From Pavlovales sp. CCMP2436 (Eukaryota; Haptophyta; Pavlovophyceae; Pavlovales): a DNA stretch of 14,379 nucleotides. Shown here piece after piece: positions 7,431-14,379 of this stretch. The stretch covers positions 159,281 through 173,659 of the forward strand of contig MU631416.1 of assembly GCA_026770615.1 (NCBI GenBank), written 5' to 3'. Both the position numbers and the translations under genes were made by a program. The notes below the pieces were generated by a model. That model did no database searches. It saw only the letters and a program-made list of their open reading frames with translations, and was not told the DNA's origin. Each line of letters opens with the position of its first letter. Within the stretch, counting starts at the first letter, position 1.

Positions 7431-7467
7431 GTGACCCGTGAGCCGGGTCACCCTTGGGTGGGCTCAC
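7431..7467. promoter_or_regulatory. Two interlocked 7-bp inverted repeats upstream of gene A
   Basis: Read left to right: GTGACCC (7431-7437), GTGAGCC (7438-7444), GGGTCAC (7445-7451), then GGCTCAC (7461-7467). The first pairs perfectly with the third and the second with the fourth. If transcribed this is an H-type pseudoknot topology or two mutually exclusive hairpins; as DNA it is two overlapping dyads. It lies about 135-170 bp before the start codon of gene A. Function is inferred only from position and symmetry. Confidence 0.4.
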
Positions 7468-7601
7468 TCTTCGATTAAAACACTTGAACTAGCAAGAGAT
7501 TGAGTCTTGTAACCGACTGCCCCTTGCTACAACGTAGCCTGCACGCAGCCGAGAGCCTCTCCCCGCTTCCTCGCCCCTAGCACCCTCGCCGGCGCGAGGC
7601 C

Positions 7602-9317
7602 ATGGGCGGCTGGGAGGCGTCCACGCTGCACCGCGACTTCCAGGGGCGCGAGCCGCAGAGCTGGTCGGAGAGCCTCGCCTTCTACAAGCATTCGCAGAGC
7701 AGCCGCCCCCTCCCGGACGAGGCCTACGCGAAGCCACAACGGGTGACTCGATACGAGGTGAGCCGCAAGGAGGCGGAATACAACCCGATCACGCAGGCTT
7801 GGCGCGACCAGGGCCGCGAGCGCGAGGCGCGTGCGCGCGATTTGCTGGGGACGATCGCAGCGCAGAATCGCGCGAAAGACCGGCAGCTGGCCCACGAGCG
7901 CAATACGCACGACGTGCTCAACCACTCGATCCGGCGCACGGGCCTACCTGACCCACAGGCGCAGGCTGGCCTCGCCTTTCCCACGGAGAAGCGCGAGCAG
8001 CGGCTGGCGCAGGCAGCAGACTCGCTGGCGCAGTACAACATCCTCTCCGGCCTCTCAGTGGAGGAGCACCACTGGGCGCCCCCACAGCACCGGCCGGTTG
8101 TCCCCCCGCCGCGCGAGGACAATAAGCTGCGCTCGATCACGCAGCAGCCGCGCGAGTACAACGTGCTGACCAACGAGTACAAGCGCGACCACGCGCGCAA
8201 GACGGGCGAAGAGCAGGAGCGCACGCGGCGCGTAGCGGCCGAGCGTTTCTGGGCCACACACGACATGAACATCATGACGAGCAAGTTCTACGACCCGGAG
8301 AAGGAGACGCACTTCCAGATAGTCAAGCAGGCAGTCAAGGTGTGCTGTGGCCGAGCTCGCCCGCAACGCTGCGTTCGCAATATTGCGTAAACCGCCGCAC
8401 GCGCCCCGCGCTCGAGCTCAACCCCCCCCCCTGCCCCCCCCCTGCGTTGATTACTCGGCAGGCGGAGCAGCCGCTCAAGCAGTTCAAGAAGCTGCCATCC
8501 TCCTACCAGCAGGGCGAGGGCTTCGTCTATTCGATCATCAACTTTTCAGTGCAGAACCCCGAGCTGTACGCGCGCTTTGAGGAGAAGGAGCAGCGCTCGC
8601 TCGACTCCAAACAGGCAGTGTGGGGGCACGAGGCGCAAATCAAGGAGCGCGCCACGGGCAGGGCGCTGGTGGAGGGCACGCGCACGCTCAACCGGATCTC
8701 GCACAAGCGCTACGAGGTAATATTAAATATGACCTTTGATAGTTATTATTTACATCGAGATTGATATAAACATATATTACATATCATTTAGCGCACGAAG
8801 TTGTTGTTGTTATTATTACTATTGTTATTATTATTAATAATAATAATAATACCAATAAAACCAATAAGGCCTTAAAACAGACATGTCTGCCTCACTACAT
8901 GTTATTACTGTGGACAACGTACACTGCCGCTGCCTCTGCCCCGCACTCCCTCAGGACTCGACCTCGCACGGTTACGACATCGTCACCAACAAGGGCTACC
9001 ACGACAAGGACGCCGCGCCCCTCGCGCCTGCGCGGACGGTGCCAAAGCCCGGCCATTGGCAGAGCCTTGAGAGCAGCTCCAACCAGTTCTGGCAGACGCG
9101 CACCATGCAGACGCAGCATCGCCTCTCACTGCAGAACCGCCCCCGGCCCGCGAGCGAAGGGAAGGCAGGAGACGCGACCGGCGCCCTCCGCGCCGACGGT
9201 GGGGCCGCGAGCGCGCGCGGCGCGAGGCCCATCGTGCCCGCGCTCGACATGACGAGGACGAGGCCAGCCCTCGAGATGACGGCCAACTCGTCGGTGCGCA
9301 CCGGCGGCTTCCAGTGA
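7602..9317 (+). CDS. Gene A: repeat-motif protein, possible flagellar/cytoskeletal protein (3 exons)
   Basis: Exons 7602-8339, 8462-8716 and 8955-9317 join in phase 0 to give 451 aa, stop TGA. The introns are GT-AG: 8340-8461 (GTGTGC donor, C-rich tail, CAG acceptor) and 8717-8954 (GTAATA donor, CAG acceptor). The start ATG has G at -3 and at +4. I do not recognise a named family. The protein is hydrophilic, with no signal peptide or membrane segment, and carries a short motif repeated along its length: EYNPIT (59-64), QYNILS (144-149), EYNVLT (185-190), DMNIMT (221-226) and YDIVT (338-342), several followed by a charged segment. Such short regularly spaced motifs in a charged protein resemble cilia/flagella microtubule-associated proteins; that role is inference. 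The C-terminal 80 residues are Ala/Arg/Pro-rich and probably disordered. Gene B converges on it from the right. Confidence 0.8.
8717..8954 (+). other. AT-rich intron 2 of gene A with triplet repeats
   Basis: 238-bp GT-AG intron whose first 170 bp are markedly AT-rich, in contrast to its GC-rich exons and to intron 1. It contains a (TTG)n-(TTA)n tract running into (AAT)n at about 8801-8850, where TTATTATTATTAATAATAAT can fold back on itself. The last 75 bp before the acceptor are GC-richer with a normal CTCAG end. The AT-rich part may be an insertion into an older short intron. Confidence 0.65.
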
Positions 9318-9801
9318 GCCCGTTCTTGGTCCCTTGCGGGCGCTGCGTTGCGCGCACTGAATGAATGCCGCCCTACTTCATAATTTGTTGTCGAGCTCGA
9401 CGCAGAGAGTTATTACTTCATACTTAAGTACACATTCTACAACCTGTCTGAATAAATACTGTTCTGTGTGTCGAACGTAATCGTTGGCAGTCTGACCAGT
9501 AATATTTTTGGAAGGTAACTAAGTTAGTTAATTGTTTGGTTAAACATGTTTAGGGGGGAAGGGGCGGGGGCGGGAGAAAAGAGGTTACACTTATTAAATA
9601 GTGACTTTTTAAAAAGGGCAAAGTTGAGACTTTGAGTTTGAATGAATAGTTCACTGATAATTTACCATTCCACATGATATTATTAATAGTATATAAATTA
9701 CCATTCGGACCACGAGGACAATAATGTTCAGTATATCTGTATATATTAATTCTGTACGTAGACCTACAAAACTAAGCAGCTAGTTACTACTAAGCAACTT
9801 T
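9318..9801. other. AT-rich convergent intergenic region between genes A and B
   Basis: No coding frame. AATAAA at 9451 could be a poly(A) signal for gene A. The sequence is strongly AT-rich against the GC-rich exons on both sides and holds a G-rich island at about 9550-9580. It should contain both 3' UTRs. Confidence 0.5.
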
Positions 9802-9943
9802 CTAGACGCAAAAGATAGCGCTCGCCACCTTGCCCAGGGCCCGCCTTCCCGGAATCACGGCCTGACGCGCACCCACGGGGGGCAGCTCGAGGTCCAGCTC
9901 GAAGCCCTTGCCACCCCCCCCGACGAGGCGGAGACAGGCGCGC
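9802..9943 (-). CDS. Coding-like 3' extension of gene B in a shifted frame
   Basis: Downstream of the gene B TAG, the minus strand has a frame with strong G/C third positions reading GKGFELDLELPPVGARQAVI and onward. It ends at TAG 9802-9804, with TAG TAG TAA three codons later. To join it to gene B the TAG at 9944 must be sense or spliced out, and one base must be lost, most simply in the 8-G homopolymer (plus-strand C run 9914-9921). It may be the real C-terminus of gene B or a chance frame. Confidence 0.3.
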
Positions 9944-11096
9944 CTAGGTGTCCACGACCGCAGCGGGGACGACGCCTGGCCGGCTCTCCAGCTCGTGGTG
10001 CGGCAGGAAGCGGTTGTTGAGGCTACTGTTGACGCGAGCCAATTCAAAAACATTTCGCTGCCTCGACTGAGCTTCCCTCGACTTCTCAGAGAGCGCCTTG
10101 AGTTCGAGGATGCAGACCTGCAGCTGCGAGGTGAGCTGAAGTATGTCCTCCTGCTTGCGCTCGAGTACCGCCTCGGTTTGCATCAGCTGCGAGCGCGCGG
10201 CGCCTGCTTCGTGCTCGACGGCTGCAATCACGCCGTCTTTCGAGCCCAGGGCCCTGCGCGCGCCCACCAGTTCGGACTCCAGTGAGCGCACGTGCTCCTC
10301 CAGCTCGCTGATCATCGTCTTGTACTCTTCCTGCTGCACGCTGATCGCATCTGCGCGCGCACGCGACGGGTGCGAAGGAGAGGGGGCATGAGCTGCTGTG
10401 TGCATGGATTTGAACAAGGGTATTTGGTGGGGAGGGGGGGGGAGCGCTGCTTGTGCGGAAAGAGAGCGGTGGCGTGCACGCACTCTCGATGTCTCGCAGG
10501 CCCACGGCGGGGCGCGCGCGCTCGCTGCCGGCCGCGCCGGCCTCAGCGTAGGCCACGGCGGTGCGCAGCAATTCGATCTCGTTCTGCTGCGTGTCGACCT
10601 TGACGTGCATGGCCGTCAGCTCGTTCTCCAGCTCGGTGATGCGGCGTGACTCGGAGCCGGGACGCCTGGGCGGCGGGCTGGCATAGCGCGGCACGTCAGT
10701 CGCGCGCAGCTTGCCCGAGCCGAGCGAGCCGATGGAGAGGGTACCGTCGTCGTCCTTCGAGTTGTCGACGGCGCGCACGCGCTTGTCGCGTGTGAGCTCC
10801 TGCTCGAGGTGCGCGATACGCTCGGCTGACTCCTGGCGCACGTGCTCGAGCTCGCCGTCTAGCTCGGCCACACGGCCCTGGCAGCCCGCGAGCGCCATCT
10901 GCAGTGTCTGACCGATGAGTTCTCGCTGGCCCTTCCGCTCCTGCTTGAAGGAGCGGACGCGCTCGCGAGAGCGGGCGAGCGCACCCTCGAGGAGCCCCAA
11001 TTCGTTGGCGAGGACCGCTGTGCGCACGTCCACCTCGGTCAGGCACTCGGCGATGACCGAGGCGCGTGTCCGCGGTGGCGCCGCTCGCAGCGCCAT
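9944..11096 (-). CDS. Gene B: coiled-coil protein (2 exons)
   Basis: Exon 1 runs 11096-10484 and exon 2 runs 10350-9944. They are joined across a 133-bp GT-AG intron (GTGCGT donor, pyrimidine-rich tail, GCGCAG acceptor) in phase 1, giving about 339 aa and stopping at TAG 9944-9946. The heptad pattern is clear. Residues about 30-105 (ELGLLEGALARSRERVRSF, VAELDGELEHVRQESAERI) and 150-185 (RRITELENELTAMHVK) are coiled coil. So is most of exon 2 (YKTMISELEEHVRSLESEL, LERKQEDILQLTSQLQ). A Ser/Gly/Pro linker with SIGSLGSGKL separates the first two coils. It is a structural or scaffold protein of unknown family. Both ends are uncertain: coding-like text precedes ATG 11096 in another frame, and coding-like text follows the TAG. 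It faces gene A tail to tail. Confidence 0.7.
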
Positions 11097-11205
11097 GCTT
11101 GGGCTGCTCGGTATCTGCCAACTCCTGGAGCCAGGTCTCGGTTGCTACCGCGGCTGCTTCTGCTACCAACTCCTCCTTCGCTTGCCGCTCACCTCCCTGC
11201 TCAGC
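11097..11205 (-). CDS. Possible N-terminal coding segment of gene B in another frame
   Basis: A minus frame open from a TGA near 11213 reads EQGGERQAKEELVAEAAAVA and TETWLQELADTEQPKHGAA, a helical, charged, coding-like text ending where gene B frame 1 begins at ATG 11096. It has no ATG of its own. It may be an exon or a frame-shifted N-terminus of gene B, with the frame change between about 11060 and 11090. A CAG preceding GGAGGTGAGC at about 11197 could be an acceptor. Confidence 0.3.
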
Positions 11206-11219
11206 CGCGGGTCATAGCT

Positions 11220-11800
11220 TCCGGTCATAATTTTAAACGCGGCGGCATGCGAGCAAGGAGAGTCGACGCGGGGAGTAAGATAGCGCATGAGACGACCGAT
11301 GCGCTGACCCTCCCGTGTCATGCCCGCACGCCTTCGGGCTGCAAGTCGCGGGACGTTAAAAGAACAATTATGTATATTAAAAAACATTTGAAGTTGAGCG
11401 GGCAATGCCAATAGTGGGTTGGTTCACACCTTGACCGAGACTGAGACTGATCCAAGGCGGGAAGAGCACGTTGTGTCGGGAGCCCGAGTGTTTTTCACTG
11501 CAGACCTCGCACTCTCGCATCCTAACACGTTGCGGAGCTTGCCAATGGAGATTACGGTGATTGTGTTCATGGCCGTTGCTTGCGCGGACGCTCTTCTTGG
11601 TCGTCTGGTGGGCGTAGGGGTGAGAGATATGATGACGGTCATGCCGACCGTAGGCGCCGTGCGCATTCTGCCCAGCGCGCCTGCGTGTCCCGAACCGTAT
11701 GAATACAGTCATAGACGGGCATTAAGAAAACCGGGCATTGAGAAACTGAGCCTCAATATTTTTGGGAGAAAGTGAAGAAATCAAGCCTCACATAGCAAGG
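11220..11800. other. Intergenic stretch upstream of gene B
   Basis: Frames exist on both strands (for example 11419-11775 plus and 11424-11666 minus), but neither has consistent codon use or a recognisable domain. The stretch should contain the promoter of gene B. I see no RNA gene or clear repeat. Confidence 0.35.
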
Positions 11801-11821
11801 TGGCTTGCGTCGAGCCCTCAA

Positions 11822-12091
11822 ATGAGAAGTTTGTTTGTTGTAATAGTTCTTTTAACGACGCCTCCCCACTTGCAGCTCCTGATCGGGGGCGTAAGGGCAT
11901 GGAGCATGTACTCCGACGGCCGAGGCGAGGCAAGCACCAGAAGCGTTCGCTTACAGTTGAGCGAGTACAGAATCGCGCGTACAAAACACGACGTGCGGTT
12001 CCGTGATGTCGAAATACTGGAAGAGGATGGACGGGAAGTTGCCCGTGGCTATCAAATCGCTGAGTACGTAGTCCCCGAAGATAATCGTTGA
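11822..12091 (+). CDS. Small ORF with a signal-peptide-like N-terminus
   Basis: 89 aa from ATG 11822 to TGA 12089-12091. It begins MRSLFVVIVLLTTPP, a hydrophobic run consistent with a signal peptide or membrane anchor. Mixed charged sequence follows, with SEYRIARTKHDVRFRDVEIL and then EEDGREVARGYQIAEYV. Composition is balanced and protein-like, although codon third positions are less GC-biased than in genes A-C. It ends 63 bp before the ATG of gene C on the same strand. No family recognised. It could be a short secreted protein or a 3' exon of a gene starting further left. Confidence 0.35.
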   Translation: MRSLFVVIVLLTTPPHLQLLIGGVRAWSMYSDGRGEASTRSVRLQLSEYRIARTKHDVRFRDVEILEEDGREVARGYQIAEYVVPEDNR

Positions 12092-12154
12092 CCCGGCCGG
12101 CGGGGAGAATCTCAATCGGTCCGTCGTTCAGTTCGGTTGGAAAAAGTTAGTTTC

Positions 12155-13765
12155 ATGGCCGCCTGCTGTGGAGCCATGACAGTCAGCGCTTCGCCCGAGG
12201 TTGTGCGCCCAACCATCGTCGTGGTGGGTGGCGGGTTGGCTGGACTGAGCGCCTCGCTCGAGGCCGCGCGCTACGCTGCGTCTCTTCGTGAGCGAGTCCA
12301 AATAGTCGTGTTCGAGAAGATGCCTGCGCTCGGCGGCAACAGCGTCAAGGCCTCCTCGGGGCTATCCAGCCTCGAGCTCGCGTCGGGCGACACCGAAGCG
12401 GTCTCCTTCGAGGACACCATCAAGACTGGCGGCGTCCTCTCAAACCAGACGATCGTGCGCAAGCTCGTCGTGCGTCCTGCGCGCCCAGCCTGCGCTCATA
12501 CACCATCCCGCTGCCGCCTCTCATCGCCCTCACGCGCGCTCTCCCATCCCCGCAGCACGAGAGCGCAGACGCGCTTCATATAGTCGAGTCGTTTGGCGTC
12601 AGTCTCTCCGCGCCGAGCCACTGCGGCTGCACACGATCGCTCGCACGCGCCGGAACGCAATCGGCCCCAACGTGGGGCGCGGTAATCATGTCGGCGCTCG
12701 CTGCGGCTGCGCAGCGCGAGGAGTCTATCGAGATCATGACGGGCACGCGCATGCTCGAGCTGCTCAGTGTTAGTACGGCCACCACGGCCACTGGCGTCGA
12801 GGGTGTCTCGTACCAACTCTCGTCCGACACGACGGCCACCCCCGTGGCGCACGGCACCTGCGGGGAGCGTTTGGAGCTGCCTGCCGAAGCGGTCATCCTT
12901 GCCACGGGTGGCTTCGCCGCGTCGCCCGAGCAGCTTGCGAGGTGGGCGCTCAAACTGGCGGCGCTGCCCTCGACCAACGGCAATTGCGCAGCTGGCGACG
13001 GCCTGCTCGCGGGCCTAAGGCTCGGCGCGGCCACGATCCAGCTCGACTCGGTGCAAGTGCACCCTACGGCGATCGTTAACCCAGCTGATCCAGATGCCCG
13101 CACAAAGTGGCTCGCCCCGGAGGCCATGCGCGGCTTGGGCGGCATACTCCTCGACGCGCATACCGGTCGGCGCTTCGTCGACGAGCTGCAGATGCGCTCG
13201 GTCGTGACCGCCGCCTTGCTCGCGCGCGGCGGCAGGGCCTCGCTTGTCCTGGGCGAGGCAGCGGCGTCGGCGTTCGGCCTGCAGACACTTGGCGTTTACG
13301 TCAAGAAGGAACTCGCCAGCGTCCACGCCGGCTTTTCGGAACTCGCTAAGCACTTTGGCGTGCCCGAGCAGGTGTTGCGCGAGGAGGCCAACACCTACGG
13401 GCAGGGACGCGTGGAACAAGACTGTGTTCCCGTCGCCCTTTGGCCAGCGGCCGGGTGGCGCCACAGCCGACGGAGGCGTCTTCTACTCGCTCTCTGTAAC
13501 CCCGGCGCTGCATTACTGCATGGGCGGGCTGCGGATTGGTTCTTTTGGCGAGGTGCTCGCCGAGCTCGACGCTGGGCAGTACGCACCAGTGCCCGGCCTC
13601 TTCGCGGCGGGCGAAGTGACTGGCGGCGTGCACGGCGAGAACCGGCTGGCAGGCAACTCGCTGACTGAGTGCGTAGTGTTTGGCCGCGCCGCGGGGCGTG
13701 CAGCCGTCGACGCTGCGCTCCACCGCGCACTGAGGGCTGGCAGGGTTGGCGCACCAACACCCTGA
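12155..13765 (+). CDS. Gene C: FAD-dependent fumarate reductase / Osm1-like flavoprotein, with frameshifts
   Basis: Member of the FAD-dependent fumarate reductase/succinate dehydrogenase flavoprotein family; soluble eukaryotic members (yeast Osm1/Frd1 type) reduce fumarate to succinate, aiding redox balance. Exon 1 is 12155-12469. A GT-AG intron (12470-12555, GTGCGT donor, CCGCAG acceptor, phase 0) follows, then exon 2 to TGA 13763-13765; about 507 aa, normal family length. Visible motifs: FAD dinucleotide site [13 protein letters not shown] (residues 22-34), acidic FEK at 53-55, [10 protein letters not shown] (60-69), [51 protein letters not shown], and [20 protein letters not shown]. The substrate-site His and Arg positions ([20 protein letters not shown]) appear kept. 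Family homology requires three frame changes: near 12624-12630, at 12678 and at 13405. It is either a young pseudogene or mis-sequenced. No clear targeting peptide is seen. Confidence 0.85.
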
Positions 13766-13786
13766 GAGCGACACGCGCCTCCGCCC

Positions 13787-13804
13787 GGCGAGCCTCGGCT
13801 CGCC
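13787..13804. repeat. Perfect hairpin just after gene C
   Basis: GGCGAGCC and GGCTCGCC form a perfect 8-bp inverted repeat with a two-base centre, starting 22 bp after the gene C stop. It lies in the expected 3' UTR and could fold as a short stable stem (7 bp with a 4-nt loop). Confidence 0.55.
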
Positions 13805-14134
13805 TATCAGTCAGAAGCCCCGACCCTCCAGGGGAGCGCCTGGCGCTGAGCCATCAAGCACCCTATAAACCCTTCTGATAGGATGTGCAGTTGCGCAGGG
13901 CGCCGTAACCATCCCCGACCAGCGTGCGCAGGTCGATCCCGGCGGTTGTGGTATGCTGTGTCGCAATCTCCTATACAATTGAGCCTACATTAGTAAGGTA
14001 GGGACCGGCCTGCGACTCCCAGACTTTTTCCGAATTTCTTTTTCATTCCGCTCAGACTCGGGAGTCAGGGATTTACATCTTCCCGGAATGGTCCAGACCC
14101 ACCCCAGAATTTCGGAAATACGGGATTATGGATT

Positions 14135-14169
14135 GGGAATTTCGGGAATGATCTGGGAATTGTGGGAAT
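14135..14169 (+). repeat. GGGAAT repeats
   Basis: Four GGGAAT copies at 14135, 14144, 14155 and 14164, spaced 9, 11 and 9 bp. Related CGGGAT and CCGGAATGG strings lie just upstream. A degenerate short tandem repeat of about 10 bp. Confidence 0.6.
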
Positions 14170-14185
14170 GACCGGCAGCTAGCAC

Positions 14186-14379
14186 TACAGTAAAAGCCGG
14201 TCTAATACATAGCACTGCAATTATACGTCTAGGTCGAAATCCGAATTAGTGGCCAGTCCGGGGGGAAATCGCAAAAAAATCCGGTGAAAATCCTTCAGAG
14301 TAACTCACGAACCGGAGGTGGTGCACAAAAGTTAGTTGCGGATTCGTGAATGGGGCGGCGCCCCATTTATGAATCCGCA
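14186..14379. mobile_element. Possible Tc1/mariner- or pogo-type transposon end (partial)
   Basis: TA followed by CAGTAAAAGCCGGTCTAATA at 14186-14207 has the look of a terminal inverted repeat of a TA-inserting element: many Tc1/mariner and pogo-like elements begin CAGT after a duplicated TA. The partner end and any transposase would lie beyond the window, so this is only a suggestive match. Confidence 0.25.
14337..14379. repeat. 43-nt near-perfect palindrome at the window end
   Basis: A 20-nt left arm beginning TGCGGATTC and ending AATGGGGC, a 3-nt spacer, and a 20-nt right arm beginning GCCCCATT and ending GAATCCGCA match as reverse complements at 18 of 20 positions. The two mismatches are in the middle of the arms. 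It ends exactly at the last base of the window. Confidence 0.85.

Larger units (their letters stand above)
13805..14379. other. Gene-free right end, repeat-like
   Basis: No coding frame on either strand. GC content falls relative to gene C. It contains GGGAAT repeats (14135-14169), a possible transposon end at 14186 and a terminal palindrome (14337-14379), as expected for non-coding mobile-element remnants. Confidence 0.5.

Noticed and set aside
11419..11775. Plus-strand 118-codon frame upstream of the small secreted ORF
   Set aside because: Codon use is unbiased, there is a competing minus frame, and no domain is visible, so it is not called as a gene.
12137..12154. Upstream TTG start for gene C
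   Set aside because: ATG 12155 is the first ATG in the frame and gives the expected short lead to the FAD-binding motif.
1..14379. CRISPR array, prokaryotic operon or rRNA/tRNA genes
   Set aside because: No evenly spaced identical repeats with unique spacers, no Shine-Dalgarno-led operons, and spliceosomal introns show the sequence is eukaryotic; no rRNA or tRNA was recognised.

Overview
The window looks like nuclear DNA of a GC-rich unicellular eukaryote. Three genes on the right are split by short GT-AG introns: two with GC-rich GTGCGT donors, one with a GTGTGC donor. Strong third-position GC in exons contrasts with AT-rich intergenic and intronic stretches. This architecture, and a probable flagellum-type protein, would suit a haptophyte-like alga or similar protist; that placement is inference.

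Left part (1-5790, minus strand): a long, repeat-rich, mobile-element-like locus. Reading right to left there is a 5'-truncated ORF with a Cys2-His-Cys zinc knuckle of the kind found at the C-terminus of LINE-type reverse transcriptases (5047-5790). It is followed by about 5 kb of coding-like sequence broken into several frames: a Lys/Arg-rich segment, an Ala/Pro/Ser heptad-repeat protein encoded by a 21-bp minisatellite, a Gln-rich segment, a charged helical segment and a Pro/Ala/Gln tail. In the frames I regard as coding, every internal stop is TAG; no TAA or TGA is seen. In the Gln-rich repeats TAG sits where sister repeats have CAG. The locus is either decaying, carries consensus errors, or belongs to a genome in which TAG is sense.

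Middle (5790-7600): two 57-bp direct repeats (54/57 identical) about 0.87 kb apart, with a 15-bp inverted copy of their end between them, bracket a small coding-like ORF (6314-6565). The rest has no supported gene but holds a G-rich run and, just upstream of the first convincing gene, two interlocked inverted repeats.

Right part (7600-13765): (A) a three-exon plus-strand gene of 451 aa with five copies of a short [YM][ND]x[ILMV][TS] motif; (B) a convergent minus-strand coiled-coil gene with one intron; (C) a plus-strand gene for a FAD-dependent fumarate reductase / Osm1-like flavoprotein with one intron and three apparent single-base frameshifts. A small ORF with a signal-peptide-like start lies just before gene C. 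The last 600 bp contain no gene but several inverted-repeat and transposon-end-like structures, ending exactly on a 43-nt near-perfect palindrome.

The genes do not form a pathway. Intact-looking host genes on the right adjoin a repeat-rich mobile-element region on the left. Single-base frame breaks in genes B and C and in the left locus suggest the consensus may contain uncorrected indels, which matters for every frame-based claim here.
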